Of a DNA stretch of 20,809 nucleotides, positions 20,702 through 20,809 are shown one piece after another. The position numbers were made by a program, and so were the translations under genes. Source of the stretch: a virus; IMG/VR virus record IMGVR_UViG_3300014839_000050, positions 1 to 20,809 of that record, one strand, 5' to 3'. Position 1 is the first letter of the stretch, and every line of letters starts with the position of its first letter. The notes under the pieces were generated by a model. The model saw only the letters and a program-made list of their open reading frames with translations. It had not been told where the DNA came from and did no database searches.

Positions 20702-20809
20702 ATGTCAATAAAATTTCATAAGACTCGGGAGGTCAAGTCACCTTCGCGAGCAAACCCAACTGATGCAGGCATAGATTTCTTTGTCCCATCATTCACAAAA
20801 CAGTTCAGA
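20702..20809 (+). CDS. dut: dUTPase, N-terminal fragment (3' end outside window)
   Basis: 36 residues are visible from ATG 20702 to the window edge. SPSRANPTDAGIDFFVPS matches dUTPase motif 1, in which Asp in the 'pxxAtxxdAGxDl' block helps bind the metal-nucleotide. The preceding IKFHKTREVKS fits the first strand of the trimeric dUTPase fold. The enzyme hydrolyses dUTP to dUMP and pyrophosphate, keeping uracil out of phage DNA and supplying dUMP for thymidylate synthesis. Motifs 2-5 lie beyond the window. It follows a terminator and a candidate promoter, so it starts a new transcription unit. Confidence 0.8.
   Translation, partial: MSIKFHKTREVKSPSRANPTDAGIDFFVPSFTKQFR

Noticed and set aside
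1-20809. tRNA genes or a CRISPR array
   Set aside because: No cloverleaf-like segment or regular spaced repeat was recognised by eye. A covariance-model scan was not possible, so a missed tRNA cannot be excluded.

Overview
The window is a stretch of a large, tailed, T4-like bacteriophage genome. It is AT-rich and tightly packed, with every supported gene on the + strand and many starts overlapping the preceding stop. Recognisable T4-type genes are gp32 (ssDNA-binding protein), a gp61-like primase, UvsW helicase and a probable UvsY. Boxes matching the T4 late promoter TATAAATA stand before head-type genes. Two lipoproteins of Bacteroidota style (Cys-rich lipobox; DTGAS aspartic protease) and the general scarcity of Shine-Dalgarno sequences suggest a Bacteroidota host; this is inference.

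Layout. 1-2391: nucleic-acid repair genes, namely the tail of a probable CCA-adding enzyme, a frameshifted pyrimidine-dimer glycosylase-like gene, a small membrane protein and a DRB0094-type RNA ligase. 2475-3365: a zincin-like protein and a papain-fold candidate. 3366-3587: a regulatory gap with an evenly spaced TGTTAAA array and an exact TATAAATA box. 3588-4916: a small late gene, a lipoprotein and a GH25 lysozyme. 4982-8306: a duplicated small gene, then a chain of overlapping genes (C39-like peptidase fold, HxGH nucleotidyltransferase, two small proteins, a KxDG nucleotidyltransferase-like protein). 8343-14525: the replication and recombination block of gp32, primase (interrupted by an in-frame TGA), small proteins, UvsY-like, a retropepsin-like lipoprotein and UvsW. 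14530-20596: a late block in which at least six proteins share a short N-terminal signature resembling T4 capsid-targeting peptides; a GIY-YIG homing endonuclease sits inside it. 20702-end: the start of a dUTPase.

Working together: gp32, primase, UvsY and UvsW would serve DNA replication and recombination. The CCA enzyme, RNA ligase, KxDG protein and HxGH nucleotidyltransferase suggest RNA/tRNA repair or nucleotide-cofactor work. The 14.5-20.6 kb block probably encodes proteins packaged into, or built with, the head.

Three genes are broken (1-nt frameshift near 681-683, TGA at 10464, TAG at 14660). Each has a recognisable continuation, so either the sequence has errors or the genome carries recent lesions. 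TAG and TGA are ordinary stops elsewhere in the window, so a changed genetic code is not supported. The most interesting signals are the shared N-terminal tags, the recurring GIGK peptide cassette carried on a nearly identical 63-nt repeat, and late boxes at a near-fixed distance from start codons.
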